A stretch of DNA of 64,000 nt from Sulfurimonas sp. hsl 1-7 (lineage in GTDB: Bacteria; Campylobacterota; Campylobacteria; Campylobacterales; Sulfurimonadaceae): the NCBI RefSeq assembly GCF_030577135.1, contig NZ_JAUIRR010000002.1:388157-452156 (forward strand), in the 5' to 3' direction. The notes under the pieces are model-generated. The model did not search any database. It saw only the letters and a program-made list of their open reading frames with translations, and was not told the origin of the DNA. A program made the translations under genes and the position numbers. Shown here one piece after another: positions 1-8,994 of this stretch (position 1 is the first letter of the stretch; every line of letters starts with the position of its first letter).

Positions 1-1
1 T

Positions 2-52
2 CGTATGAGTGACTTTGAACAGGCACAAACTGAATATGGTGAGATATTTTAA
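2..52 (+). CDS. 3' end of an unidentified upstream gene
   Basis: Sixteen codons of an open frame run from the window edge to a TAA whose last base is the A of the next gene's ATG. The tail ends in EYGEIF. It is too short to identify. The stop/start overlap indicates co-transcription and translational coupling with the CMP-sugar synthase, so it probably belongs to the same sugar-biosynthesis locus. That assignment is inferred from position only. Confidence 0.55.
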   Translation, partial: RMSDFEQAQTEYGEIF

Positions 53-744
53 TGCTTAACGGGAAAACTTTTTTAGCTGTTATTCCTGCACGAGGCGGCA
101 GTAAACGCTTGCCCCGAAAAAATGTTTTAGATTTGGCAGGCAAACCGCTGATAGGATGGAGCATTGAAGCAGCGCAAAAAAGTAAGTATCTAGATGCTCT
201 TGTAGTCTCCAGCGATGATAGTGAGATCTTAGAGCTTTCCAAAAACTACGGAGCTGAAACACTACTGCGTCCGCAGGAATTAGCAAGTGATACGGCAACT
301 ACCTTTGATACACTAAAACATGTAATAGAGAACTCAAAAGAATATGACTACATTGTTTTACTCCAGCCTACAAGTCCTTTAAGAACGGCTCAGGATATAG
401 ATGAGGCGATAAAGTTTCTCATTAACAAAGACGCTGAGGGCATAATTTCTGTTTGTGAGATGGAGCATAGTCCTCTTTGGAGCAATACACTATCTGAAGA
501 TAAGTCAATGGAGCATTTTTTAAAAGAGGAAGTGCTCAACAAGCGAAGTCAAGATTTAGAAACATATTACAGGCTCAACGGTGCAATATATATTGCCAAA
601 ATAGATAAATTTTTAGAAAACGGTAGCTTTTTTCTGAAAAATAATATTTTCGCTTACGAGATGCCGCAACAACACTCGATCGATATAGATACAAAGATCG
701 ACTTTTTATTTGCAGAACTTCTACTAAAGGAACAGAATGGATAA
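52..744 (+). CDS. CMP-sialic/legionaminic acid-type cytidylyltransferase
   Basis: Activates a nine-carbon nonulosonic acid with CTP to give the CMP-sugar used for glycosylation. The 230-residue protein has the acylneuraminate cytidylyltransferase N-terminal CTP loop IPARGGSKRLPRKN (about residues 11-24), then LLQPTSPLR (about 104-112), and later NKRSQDL and YYRLNGAIYI. The PTSPLR and YRLNGAIYI motifs favour the NeuA/LegF branch over PseF, whose middle region differs. The gene overlaps the next by 8 bases. That next gene is a flagellin-modifying Maf homologue, followed by flagellin, so the product is most likely a CMP-legionaminic (or sialic) acid for flagellar glycosylation. The exact sugar cannot be read from sequence alone. 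Confidence 0.88.
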   Translation: MLNGKTFLAVIPARGGSKRLPRKNVLDLAGKPLIGWSIEAAQKSKYLDALVVSSDDSEILELSKNYGAETLLRPQELASDTATTFDTLKHVIENSKEYDYIVLLQPTSPLRTAQDIDEAIKFLINKDAEGIISVCEMEHSPLWSNTLSEDKSMEHFLKEEVLNKRSQDLETYYRLNGAIYIAKIDKFLENGSFFLKNNIFAYEMPQQHSIDIDTKIDFLFAELLLKEQNG

Positions 745-2770
745 TCAACGCATAGAGCAAGAAGCACAAGAGAAATTTCAAAAAAACTTACTATTTTTTC
801 AAAAAGAAGTACCCGTTCTATATGAAAAATTAATGGCTTTTGAAAATGCAATCGCCAATGGTTACTACACACAAAAGTATAATTTAGAGTATACAAAAGA
901 GGGATATTTTGATGTCCAAGAGATAGAGAGTGGAAAATGGCTTTACGGTGTTAATAGTGACAAACATGCCGAAATAATTGCTAAAAATATAGATTATTCA
1001 AAACAAGACAACCTCTTTGAAACTTTTAGAGACTTAACATTTTCAGAGGAAAGTTTAAAGCAGTATGAAGAGATGGATATCGTAGATTCTTCACTCTCAA
1101 CTATTGCTCCGATCGTACATTATACGAATCAGTATGCTTCAAAAGAAACAACAACTATGAAAAAGATTTACAAGTTTATTTTTATGGGTGTTGGACTTGG
1201 ACTACATCTTATAAAAGTGCATGAAAAAATCCATGCTACTACATATTTTATAGTAGAAGATGACCTTGAACTATTTTATCTATCACTCTATGTTACTGAC
1301 TATCAACTTCTTAAAGATGATGGCGTAACAATCATCTTTTCTATCTTTGACGATGAAGAAGCATTTAGATATAAAGTATATTCATTCTTACGTACAATGC
1401 CTGTATATAACCACTATCTAAAATACTTCCCTCTTCTAAGCCATTCAACAGAAAAACTAAAGATTATGCATAGTGCTATCATCTCTCAAGATTACCTGAA
1501 GTTCCCTCATTCAGCAGTAATGCAGGTATATCTAAGACCATTGGAATATCTCAAAGAACAATACAAGTTTGTCAGTATTAACGGATTAAAAAAAGCTTCA
1601 ATTTTCCATACAAATCCTATCTTAGTTCTTGGGGCAGGTCCCTCTTTACAAAAAGATATAGAATGGGTTAAAAACAACAAAGGACACTTCATTATTATTG
1701 CCGTAAGTGCTGCTTTAGGCTTATTGGAGAAAAATAATATAAAGCCTGACATCATTATCCATGTTGATGGATTTGAAGCGAGTATGAAACACCTTGAAAA
1801 GGTCTCTTCTATGGAGTTCTTTGATGACAGTATTACTCTTTTTGCCTCTTTTACATACCCTGAATTTGCACAAGCTTTCAAAAAAGAGAATATGTACATC
1901 TTCCAAGCGGCAGCTTCAATCAAAAAAGATTATGGACATATTACGGCTTCAAATGTTGGTATTATGAGTTATGTGTTATCTATATATTTCGGAGCAAAAC
2001 AGATCTATACACTTGGTCTTGATATGGCGCTGGATGCTGAAACAGGGCAAACACACCTTGAAGGACATCTCCATAGTAAAGCACTTGATATTAAACATGA
2101 ACTCGATTTAGAAGAGGATATTAACTATCATGAAACAGTTCTTTCAACTAAAGGAAACTTTTTAGACGAGGTTCCGACTACACCACACTTTATCGCTTCA
2201 CTTATGGAGATTAAAGGGATAGTACGAAATCTCCAAAAAGATGATCAACACTCTTTTAACCTTTCAGACGGAGCATATATCTCAAATACTACGCCACTTA
2301 AAAGTGAAGATTTCGATCCTCAGTCACTTCCGGTTCTTGATAAACAAAAACTCTTTAAAGATTTAAAATCAACTTTTGAAGATGCCTCTGATATTGGACT
2401 TACTCAAGAGGAATATCAAGATATACAACAACGTGTTATACATGCAAAAAACATCTTAAAACGTATAGAGGAATTTAAAACACTTAAGTTTAGTTCTATA
2501 GACCAATACCACTACGATCTTTTAGGATTGTTTATAGATATACTGACAGAACATGATGTTGAAGAAGCAAAAGATACGAATAATATCATTACACTCTATA
2601 TTCAAATGATAAGCGGATACCTGTTTGACTTTATAAATACGAAAGAGATTGATAATCCAAAAAGACATATCAAAAAATTAAATAAACTGCTTGTTACACA
2701 ATTAACACGTGTTGTAACATACTATGAAGAGTTTTTGGAGAACTTTTTAAAATCTGTAGAGCATCACTAG
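737..2770 (+). CDS. Motility accessory factor (Maf/DUF115) flagellin glycosyltransferase-like protein
   Basis: A 677-residue protein of the DUF115/MptE-like family, to which the Campylobacter and Helicobacter Maf proteins belong. Known Maf proteins transfer nonulosonic acids to flagellin Ser/Thr before export. The core is recognisable around residues 295-345: ILVLGAGPSLQKDI, then a hydrophobic stretch and KPDIIIHVDG. A second conserved segment near 400-435 reads SNVGIMSYVLSIYFGAKQIY. The start overlaps the CMP-sugar synthase by 8 bases, and flagellin is transcribed toward it from the other side. This context supports a role as flagellin glycosyltransferase. The stop codon lies inside a perfect hairpin that probably ends transcription. 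Confidence 0.87.
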   Translation: MDNQRIEQEAQEKFQKNLLFFQKEVPVLYEKLMAFENAIANGYYTQKYNLEYTKEGYFDVQEIESGKWLYGVNSDKHAEIIAKNIDYSKQDNLFETFRDLTFSEESLKQYEEMDIVDSSLSTIAPIVHYTNQYASKETTTMKKIYKFIFMGVGLGLHLIKVHEKIHATTYFIVEDDLELFYLSLYVTDYQLLKDDGVTIIFSIFDDEEAFRYKVYSFLRTMPVYNHYLKYFPLLSHSTEKLKIMHSAIISQDYLKFPHSAVMQVYLRPLEYLKEQYKFVSINGLKKASIFHTNPILVLGAGPSLQKDIEWVKNNKGHFIIIAVSAALGLLEKNNIKPDIIIHVDGFEASMKHLEKVSSMEFFDDSITLFASFTYPEFAQAFKKENMYIFQAAASIKKDYGHITASNVGIMSYVLSIYFGAKQIYTLGLDMALDAETGQTHLEGHLHSKALDIKHELDLEEDINYHETVLSTKGNFLDEVPTTPHFIASLMEIKGIVRNLQKDDQHSFNLSDGAYISNTTPLKSEDFDPQSLPVLDKQKLFKDLKSTFEDASDIGLTQEEYQDIQQRVIHAKNILKRIEEFKTLKFSSIDQYHYDLLGLFIDILTEHDVEEAKDTNNIITLYIQMISGYLFDFINTKEIDNPKRHIKKLNKLLVTQLTRVVTYYEEFLENFLKSVEHH

Positions 2771-2787
2771 GAGAAAATCTCCTAGTG
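2765..2787 (+). terminator. Perfect hairpin overlapping the maf stop codon
   Basis: CACTAGGAGA, three A residues, then TCTCCTAGTG: a perfect 10-bp stem that includes the maf stop codon. No strong T-run follows on the plus strand, so termination efficiency is uncertain. It lies between convergent maf and flagellin genes. Confidence 0.6.
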
Positions 2788-2798
2788 AAAAGAGGGAT

Positions 2799-2818
2799 AA
2801 GACTTTAAAAAAAGTCTT
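2799..2818 (-). terminator. Likely flagellin terminator hairpin
   Basis: AAGACTTT, four A residues, AAAGTCTT: an 8-bp perfect inverted repeat 16 bases past the flagellin stop codon on the minus strand, with A/T-rich flanks. Together with the neighbouring 10-bp hairpin it separates the convergent flagellin and maf transcripts. Confidence 0.6.
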
Positions 2819-2833
2819 TAAATACTTAGTTTA

Positions 2834-3643
2834 CTACTGAAGTAATCTAAGAACATTTTGTTGAACAGCATTAGACTGACTCATAGCATATGAACCAGAT
2901 TGCGCTAAAATGTTTCTTTTGTTGAAGTTTGCAGACTCAGCAGCAAAGTCAACATCACGAATTTGAGATTCAGCAGCTGTTACGTTTACTTGTGCAGTTG
3001 TAACGTTTCTGATAACTGATTCAAGTTGGTTTTGTGCAGCACCAAGACTTGCTCTTAATGTATCGATTGTTCCAAGTGCAGAATCCATCGCTGAGATTGT
3101 AGCTTCAGCAGCAGACTGAGTAGAAACACCTGCAGTACCAATTACATTTGATGCAGTCATAGAATCAATTGTTGTTTTAGTTGTTTCACCAGAGTACGCA
3201 CCAACATGGAATGTAAAACTACTATTAGTAAATAATGTTTTACCATTGAATTTAGTTTGTGTATTAATGAAACTTGCAGAACTGATAAGACGATTAACCT
3301 CAGTCTGAATATAACTTCTTGAAGCAGAATCTTGAGTATCATTGGCAGATTGAACCGCTAGTGTACGAATACGTTGAACGATATTTGTATACTCTTGTAA
3401 TGCACCGTCAGCAGTTTGGATAAGACCGATTGCATCATTTGCATTGTTTGTTGCTTGACCAAGACCATTTGCTTGTGCTTTTAGTTTATCAGCAATAGCA
3501 AGACCAGCTGAATCATCAGCAGCTTTGTTAATTCTTAAACCAGAAGAAAGTTTTGTTAAACTGTTATCTAATTGAACATTGTTTAACGTAGCATTTCTGT
3601 GTGCAGTCATTGCACCAACGTTAGTATTAATTCTAAAACCCAT
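2834..3643 (-). CDS. Flagellin, short form
   Basis: Filament subunit of the flagellum. The 269 residues consist almost entirely of conserved N-terminal (about 1-140) and C-terminal (about 185-269) D0/D1 helices, with a very short middle. This is far shorter than the roughly 570-residue flagellins of Campylobacter jejuni. The start GFRINTNVGAM and the end QSNAVQQNVLRLLQ are typical. Residues 90-97 read QRIRTLAV, close to the TLR5-recognised segment of Salmonella FliC and unlike the altered segment in C. jejuni. It sits beside CMP-sugar and Maf genes, so it is probably glycosylated. Transcription is likely from the sigma-28 promoter at 3726-3752. Confidence 0.97.
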   Translation of the reverse strand: MGFRINTNVGAMTAHRNATLNNVQLDNSLTKLSSGLRINKAADDSAGLAIADKLKAQANGLGQATNNANDAIGLIQTADGALQEYTNIVQRIRTLAVQSANDTQDSASRSYIQTEVNRLISSASFINTQTKFNGKTLFTNSSFTFHVGAYSGETTKTTIDSMTASNVIGTAGVSTQSAAEATISAMDSALGTIDTLRASLGAAQNQLESVIRNVTTAQVNVTAAESQIRDVDFAAESANFNKRNILAQSGSYAMSQSNAVQQNVLRLLQ

Positions 3644-3662
3644 AATAAATCCTTTTCTATGG

Positions 3663-3679
3663 AAGAGCCTTTCGCTCTT
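3663..3679 (-). promoter_or_regulatory. Stem-loop in flagellin 5' UTR
   Basis: AAGAGC-5 nt-GCTCTT forms a 6-bp stem in the leader, between the sigma-28 promoter and the start codon. On the minus strand AGGA-containing sequences occur both upstream of the hairpin (AAGGAAG) and at the ribosome binding site (AAAGGAT). CsrA is known to repress flaA translation at such sites in Campylobacter. A CsrA role here is inference. Confidence 0.45.
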
Positions 3680-3725
3680 GTAATTTAAAGTTTATCTTCA
3701 GGCTTCCTTGCCCTAGATGTTAACT

Positions 3726-3752
3726 AAATCGACACCTAAAAAAATAACTTTA
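3726..3752 (-). promoter_or_regulatory. Sigma-28 (FliA) promoter of flagellin
   Basis: On the minus strand, TAAA (3752-3749), exactly 15 bases, then GTCGATTT (3733-3726). The flagellar sigma-28 consensus is TAAA-N15-GCCGATAA. The transcript would start about 75 bases before the flagellin ATG. Confidence 0.85.
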
Positions 3753-3848
3753 GAAAATTTTATCTTTTTTTTCACTTTTTTTATATTTAAAGTTTTTGTG
3801 CTAAACTTTCGGACTTAAAACACTATACTATATTATATAGGATTATAT

Positions 3849-6077
3849 TTGAACTTAATTATCGTCGAATCACCAGCAAAAGCTAGAACTATTAAAAACT
3901 TTTTGGGGAAAGATTATGATGTGATTGCATCCAAGGGTCACATTAGAGATCTACCTAAATCACGTTTTGGTATAGAGATAGATGAAGAGACTCATACTAT
4001 CGTTCCAAAATATTCTGTGGCAAAAGAGAACGCTCCAACAGTAAAAGAGATAAAAGAAAAAGCCAAAAAAGCAGATACTATCTATATCGCGACCGATGAG
4101 GACCGCGAAGGGGAAGCGATTGGATGGCACATAGCACACGCTATCAAAAAAGATCCTCAGGAACTACCGCGTATAGTATTTCACGAGATCACGAAAAATG
4201 CTATTAAACATGCACTTGAGTCTGCTCGTAAAATAGATATGGATATGGTAAATGCGCAACAAGCACGTCGTTTACTTGACCGTATCGTTGGTTATAAACT
4301 CTCTCCTTTATTAAGTTCAAAGATCCAAAAAGGTTTAAGCGGCGGTAGAGTTCAGAGTTCAACTTTAAAACTTGTAGTTGATCGTGAAAAAGAGATCAAG
4401 GCATTCGTTCCTGAAGAATATTGGAGCATAGATACAACTTTTAAAACAAATATTGAAGCAAATCTCATTAAACATAAAAGTGAGAAGATAGAAAAACTTA
4501 CAATTAAAAACAAAGAGACTGCTGCTGCAATAGTTGAAAGTGTAAAGAACGATAGTTTTACAATCGAAAAGATTGAAACAAAACAGAGAAAGAGTTCAAC
4601 TCCGCCACCGTTTATGACTTCAACTCTACAACAAACGGCGTCTTCAAAACTCGGTTTTTCTCCGAAAAAGACTATGATGCTGGCACAGGCACTCTATGAA
4701 GGTGTAAAAACTCCTGATGGGACGAGTGGTGTTATCACATACATGAGAACCGATTCACTTAACCTTGCAAAAGAAGCTGTAGACGCTGTTCGCGGAATTA
4801 TTGAAAGCCGTTACGGAGAAAAATATCTTCCAAAAAGTGCAAAAGTTTACACTAAAAAAGCAAAAGGTGCACAAGAGGCTCACGAAGCCATCCGTCCTAC
4901 AATGTTGCAGTTTACTCCTGAGGTAGCAAGCAAATACCTTAAAGCTGATGAGTTAAAACTTTACCGTCTTATTTATGAGCGTTTCATGGCGTGTCAAATG
5001 GAAGATGCAGTATTTGAGCAACAATCTATCATTTTTAAAGGGAATGAAAACGAGTACCGTGCAAGTGGTAGAAAACTGATTTTTGAAGGTTTCTACAAAG
5101 TAACGGGAACTGAAGATAAAGATAAACTGCTTCCAACTTTAAAAGAGGGTGATACAGCTGAGATCGAGAAGATCAAACCGGAGCAACACTTTACCGAGCC
5201 ACCTTCACGTTACTCTGAAGCAAGCCTGATTAAAAAACTTGAAGCTGAGGGTGTTGGACGTCCATCGACATATGCACCGACTATCGCGACACTTACAAAC
5301 AGAACATATGTAAGTATTGAGAAAAAGCAGATCATCCCGACTGAGATCGCTTTTACGGTTACAGAAATCTTAGAAAAGCACTTCTCTAACATTGTAGATA
5401 TCAACTTCACTGCAAATATGGAAGAACAACTCGAGGAGATTGCAGAGGGTGATATAGACTGGGAAAAACTTCTTATCGATTTTTACGATAAGTTTATGCA
5501 GCAAATCGAAGATGGTAAAGAGCAGATAGTTTCACTAAAAATGGCAAAACCTCTCGGACGTAACTGCCCTAAATGTGGAAGTGAACTGCTTCTTCGTTCC
5601 GGACGTTTCGGTCAGTTTGTTGCATGTAGCGGATTCCCTAAATGTAAATACACTGAACAAGTGGATGAAGAGGGCAACAAAATAGAGAAAAAAGAGGAAG
5701 TTGCAGAGGATAAATGTGACAAATGTGGTGGAGACATGGTAATTAAAAATGGTCGTAACGGTCAATTTTTAGCATGTGCGAACTACCCTGATTGTAAAAA
5801 TACGAAAAGTATCCAGGTTGAGGAAAAAGTGAGTGAAACTCCTTGTCCGGACTGTGGCGGAAAACTGAGTCTGAAAAACTCAAGACGTGGGCCGTTCTGG
5901 GGATGTGAAAACTATCCGGATTGTAAATTTATTTCAAAATTTGAACCAACAACTATTAAGTGTACACAAGATGGCTGTGACGGCGTGTTAGCTCCACGTA
6001 CATTTAGAAACAAAGAGGTATATGAGTGTGTTAAATGTAAGACAAAAACACCTCGTGAAGAGATTGATCAGAAATAA
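3849..6077 (+). CDS. topA: DNA topoisomerase I
   Basis: Type IA topoisomerase that relaxes negative supercoils by transient single-strand cleavage. The 742 residues begin with a Toprim domain (LIIVESPAKARTIKNFLG) and carry the acidic TDEDREGEAIGWH motif near residue 80. The catalytic tyrosine is in SGVITYMRTDSL near residue 300. Four C-terminal zinc-ribbon modules follow (three CPKCG/CDKCG/CPDCG types plus a divergent last one). The start is TTG, chosen because the family N-terminus begins exactly there and an AGGAT ribosome site lies 7-8 bases upstream. The 3' end overlaps the phosphodiesterase gene. Confidence 0.97.
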   Translation: MNLIIVESPAKARTIKNFLGKDYDVIASKGHIRDLPKSRFGIEIDEETHTIVPKYSVAKENAPTVKEIKEKAKKADTIYIATDEDREGEAIGWHIAHAIKKDPQELPRIVFHEITKNAIKHALESARKIDMDMVNAQQARRLLDRIVGYKLSPLLSSKIQKGLSGGRVQSSTLKLVVDREKEIKAFVPEEYWSIDTTFKTNIEANLIKHKSEKIEKLTIKNKETAAAIVESVKNDSFTIEKIETKQRKSSTPPPFMTSTLQQTASSKLGFSPKKTMMLAQALYEGVKTPDGTSGVITYMRTDSLNLAKEAVDAVRGIIESRYGEKYLPKSAKVYTKKAKGAQEAHEAIRPTMLQFTPEVASKYLKADELKLYRLIYERFMACQMEDAVFEQQSIIFKGNENEYRASGRKLIFEGFYKVTGTEDKDKLLPTLKEGDTAEIEKIKPEQHFTEPPSRYSEASLIKKLEAEGVGRPSTYAPTIATLTNRTYVSIEKKQIIPTEIAFTVTEILEKHFSNIVDINFTANMEEQLEEIAEGDIDWEKLLIDFYDKFMQQIEDGKEQIVSLKMAKPLGRNCPKCGSELLLRSGRFGQFVACSGFPKCKYTEQVDEEGNKIEKKEEVAEDKCDKCGGDMVIKNGRNGQFLACANYPDCKNTKSIQVEEKVSETPCPDCGGKLSLKNSRRGPFWGCENYPDCKFISKFEPTTIKCTQDGCDGVLAPRTFRNKEVYECVKCKTKTPREEIDQK

Positions 6078-6618
6078 AACCTCAAAACTTTCAAAAACAT
6101 CTGTAAAGATAGGTATTATTTCTGATTCCCATACTAAAGCAAATCGTGCTATAAAAGCTATCGATATGCTTTTAGAAAAGGGAGCTGAATTTTTTATCCA
6201 TGCCGGTGATATCGTTGAAGAAGAGACATTACAATATTTAGAAAACACCGGGAAAAGATATGTAGCTGTTTACGGGAACAATGATGCCCATTTAGTGTAT
6301 CTGCACAACAGGTACAATTTGGTACAGGAACCGAACTACTTTAAACTAGCGAGTACAACATTTAAATTGATGCACCTGCCCTTTTATATGTCTAACGATG
6401 CCGAAGTGGTAATATTTGGTCATACACATAAGTTTAGTGTAGAATACAAAGGGGAAACACTCTACCTCAATCCCGGAGAAGTGTGTGCAAGAAACAAACC
6501 ACTCTCAGAGTGTGTACTGCTAGAAGTAACGCCCCAGCTATTTGATGTAAAATATTTTACAAGGAAGAAAAAAAAGGAGTTTACACTTGAAAAAGAGCTC
6601 TCCTTTGAGAGGAAATAG
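6022..6618 (+). CDS. YfcE/MJ0936-type metallophosphoesterase
   Basis: Predicted metal-dependent phosphodiesterase. Conserved motifs are GIISDSH (metal ligands), HAGDIVEE, YGNNDAH and VIFGHTHK, in family order. The family normally starts at KIGIISDSH, but the codon there is not a start codon, so translation must begin upstream. The ATG at 6022 has AAGAGG just upstream but overlaps topA by 56 bases. A TTG at 6064 is the alternative and would give a 14-residue-shorter protein. The C-terminus is unusually basic (RKKKKEF). It is followed 3 bases later by bioB, so the group is probably co-transcribed with topA. Confidence 0.85.
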   Translation: MSVLNVRQKHLVKRLIRNKTSKLSKTSVKIGIISDSHTKANRAIKAIDMLLEKGAEFFIHAGDIVEEETLQYLENTGKRYVAVYGNNDAHLVYLHNRYNLVQEPNYFKLASTTFKLMHLPFYMSNDAEVVIFGHTHKFSVEYKGETLYLNPGEVCARNKPLSECVLLEVTPQLFDVKYFTRKKKKEFTLEKELSFERK

Positions 6619-6621
6619 AAG

Positions 6622-7470
6622 ATGAGTGAGAAAATATTTTTATGCTCGATCTGTAATATCAACAGCGGTACATGTAAAGAGGATTGTAAATTTTGTTCTC
6701 AAAGTGTGAGATATAAAGCTGACATTGAACGTTATAAACAAAAGCCTATTGAAGAGATCAAAAAAGAAGCGATTGCAGCCCGTGATAACGGTGCACTCGG
6801 ATTTTGTTTAGTAACTGCAGACAAAGGGCTTAACGACAAAACGTTAGAGTTTGTATGTTCTACTGCTAAAGAGGTGCAAAAAGTGGCACCTGAACTTCGC
6901 CTAATTGCATGTAACGGTACAGCTTCTGTAGAGCAGTTACAAGAGCTAAAAAAAGCGGGTATTAAAGCATATAACCATAACTTGGAAACTAGTGAAGCTT
7001 TTTATCCGCAAATCTGTACGACACACCCGTGGAGCGAGCGCTTTGAAACATGTCAAAACGTTAACGAAGTTGGACTGGTTCTTATTAGCGGCGGGATCTT
7101 CGGACTTGGTGAAACGCAAGCTGATCGTGAAAGTATGTTAGCATCACTAAAAGAGCTAAACCCTACAAGTGTACCGATAAACTTTTACCATCACAATCCT
7201 GCTTTAGAGTTACAGCCAAATCCTCTAAAAGTGGAAGAAGCACTGGAGTTAATAAAACTCACTCGCGAAACACTTCCTGATGCTGAGCGTATTATGGTTG
7301 CAGGGGGACGTGAACTTATGTTTGGCGAAAGACAAACGGAGATCTTTAAATACGGTGCAAACTCTATAGTGATTGGAAACTATCTTACAACTGCAGGTCG
7401 TGAGATGAATAAAGACTTGGAGATGCTCAAATCACTGCATCTTGAAGTGGCAACAAAGGTAGGAAAATAA
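6622..7470 (+). CDS. bioB: Biotin synthase
   Basis: Radical SAM enzyme that inserts sulfur into dethiobiotin to form biotin. The 282-residue protein is shorter than the E. coli enzyme (about 346), as in other Campylobacterota. The cluster-binding CxxxCxxC is at GTCKEDCKFCSQS (residues 17-24 for the three cysteines). Downstream motifs include YNHNLET, SGGIFGLGET and MVAGGREL. It begins 3 bases after the phosphodiesterase and ends 1 base before the antiporter gene, with no other biotin genes in sight. Confidence 0.93.
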   Translation: MSEKIFLCSICNINSGTCKEDCKFCSQSVRYKADIERYKQKPIEEIKKEAIAARDNGALGFCLVTADKGLNDKTLEFVCSTAKEVQKVAPELRLIACNGTASVEQLQELKKAGIKAYNHNLETSEAFYPQICTTHPWSERFETCQNVNEVGLVLISGGIFGLGETQADRESMLASLKELNPTSVPINFYHHNPALELQPNPLKVEEALELIKLTRETLPDAERIMVAGGRELMFGERQTEIFKYGANSIVIGNYLTTAGREMNKDLEMLKSLHLEVATKVGK

Positions 7471-7471
7471 G

Positions 7472-8647
7472 ATGACTCACGGTGTAGGTGATAATGTTGT
7501 TTTAATCATAACAATATCGCTCATCATCATCTTTTCTCCATTTATAGCACGAGTTGTAAAACTCCCGACAACCCCTAGTGAGATTATTCTTGGTTCTATT
7601 TTCGGATATATCGGACTTATACATGATGAACACCTCTTTGAACTTGTAGCCGAGTTTGGATTTTTATACCTTATGTTTATTGCAGGGACTGAGATCAACC
7701 TCAAAAACGTTCTTAAAACCCCTACGAATATTATCAAGAAAACTGTTCTTTACCTCGTATTTTTATACGCCTTTTCTATCGCTTTTTCACTTCAGTTTGA
7801 GCTTGGAAACGTCTTTATGGTGCTCCTGCCACTTATCTCGGTGGGACTTGTAGCCTCTCTCTCAAAAGAGTACGGCAAAACCCATTGGCTTGAGCTTTCA
7901 ATGACGGTAGGAGGGATTGGAGAGGTTGCTTCTATCTTTATCCTTACGATCACTTCGGCAGCCCTGCAGTCAGGTATAGGCTTAGGACTGTTTCAAACTA
8001 TCTTTGCACTCCTTGTATTTATCTTTATCATGTTTCTTGTTTTTAGATCTATGCAGCTTGTATTTTGGTGGTTTCCGGCAATCTCGACGGCACTTATGCC
8101 GCATGAAGACAACAAAGAACAGGACATCCGTTTATCTATGGGGATCTTTTTTCTTCTAATAGGGGCTATGCTTTACCTCGATCTGGAACTTGCTTTCGGG
8201 GCATTTTTAGCGGGTATCTTTATCCCTAGTTTCTTTGAGCATAAACATGAACTACCCGAAAAACTTTCATCCTACGGTTTTGGATTTTTAATCCCAATCT
8301 TTTTTATCCATATCGGTACGGCATTTAATCTTGATGCGCTACTTATGGATGGTCTAGTTTTAAAAGCACTTATAATTACAGGTATTATGATACTTATGCG
8401 CGTTATAGCTTCCTTAGTATTTATCAAAAATCTCGGCTTTGTTGATTCAGTTCTTATGGGGCTTTCACACTCTATGCCTTTAACGCTTTTGATCGCAATG
8501 GCAACATTAGCATACAATGCAAACTCTATAGATAAATTACACTATTTCGCATTTATCTTAGCGGCATTATTTCAGGTTATATCTGTTATGATAATTATCA
8601 AGCTTATAAATATTTATAAAGAGAAAAAAGAGACAAAGGTAGAATAA
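7472..8647 (+). CDS. Kef/CPA2-type cation:proton antiporter
   Basis: Integral membrane exchanger of monovalent cation and proton. The 391 residues form about 12 hydrophobic segments of the Na+/H+ exchanger fold, for example LIITISLIIIFSPFIARVVKLP at the N-terminus and LAFGAFLAGIFIPSFFEHK in the middle. It lacks the C-terminal TrkA-N regulatory domain of full KefB/KefC. The gene follows bioB and its stop overlaps the next start (TAATG), so it is co-transcribed with its neighbours. The ion cannot be deduced. Confidence 0.88.
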   Translation: MTHGVGDNVVLIITISLIIIFSPFIARVVKLPTTPSEIILGSIFGYIGLIHDEHLFELVAEFGFLYLMFIAGTEINLKNVLKTPTNIIKKTVLYLVFLYAFSIAFSLQFELGNVFMVLLPLISVGLVASLSKEYGKTHWLELSMTVGGIGEVASIFILTITSAALQSGIGLGLFQTIFALLVFIFIMFLVFRSMQLVFWWFPAISTALMPHEDNKEQDIRLSMGIFFLLIGAMLYLDLELAFGAFLAGIFIPSFFEHKHELPEKLSSYGFGFLIPIFFIHIGTAFNLDALLMDGLVLKALIITGIMILMRVIASLVFIKNLGFVDSVLMGLSHSMPLTLLIAMATLAYNANSIDKLHYFAFILAALFQVISVMIIIKLINIYKEKKETKVE

Positions 8648-8994
8648 TGGCTAGGTCGGTTTTGCTTCAACTTGCACGTGATTCTATCCAAGAGGTTATA
8701 GAAGCAACCAATACGATCGATCATGCATCACTTCTACAGGAACATCCTCTACTAAGTCAGAATATCCCTACAGAGGTAAAAATATTTATTGAAGAGGAGC
8801 TTCGCGGTAGTTACAAGATAAATGAAGCACTCTCTCTTTTGCAAAATGTAATTATTGCCGCAAAAAAAGCTGCTTTTGAAGATAAAAACTTCACACCGCT
8901 GACTACTTCAGAGTATCTTCGCTGCTCTCTTGAGATCACACTCGATACAGCCGAGGGAATTATCTCCCAAAAAGATGAACCGATATTAAGCTAA
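8647..8994 (+). CDS. Small AMMECR1-like protein
   Basis: 115 residues that align by eye with the AMMECR1/AmrA fold: LLQLARDSIQEVIE at the start matches the family N-terminal helix, ELRGSYKINEALSLLQNVI resembles the LRGCIG segment, and AAKKAAFEDKNFTPLTTSEY matches the late family motif. AMMECR1 proteins are usually about 180-200 residues, and the invariant LRGCIG is changed to LRGSYK, so this is a short, divergent member. The start codon overlaps the antiporter stop, and the end overlaps convergent msrA by 9 bases. Function is unknown. Confidence 0.65.
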   Translation: MARSVLLQLARDSIQEVIEATNTIDHASLLQEHPLLSQNIPTEVKIFIEEELRGSYKINEALSLLQNVIIAAKKAAFEDKNFTPLTTSEYLRCSLEITLDTAEGIISQKDEPILS

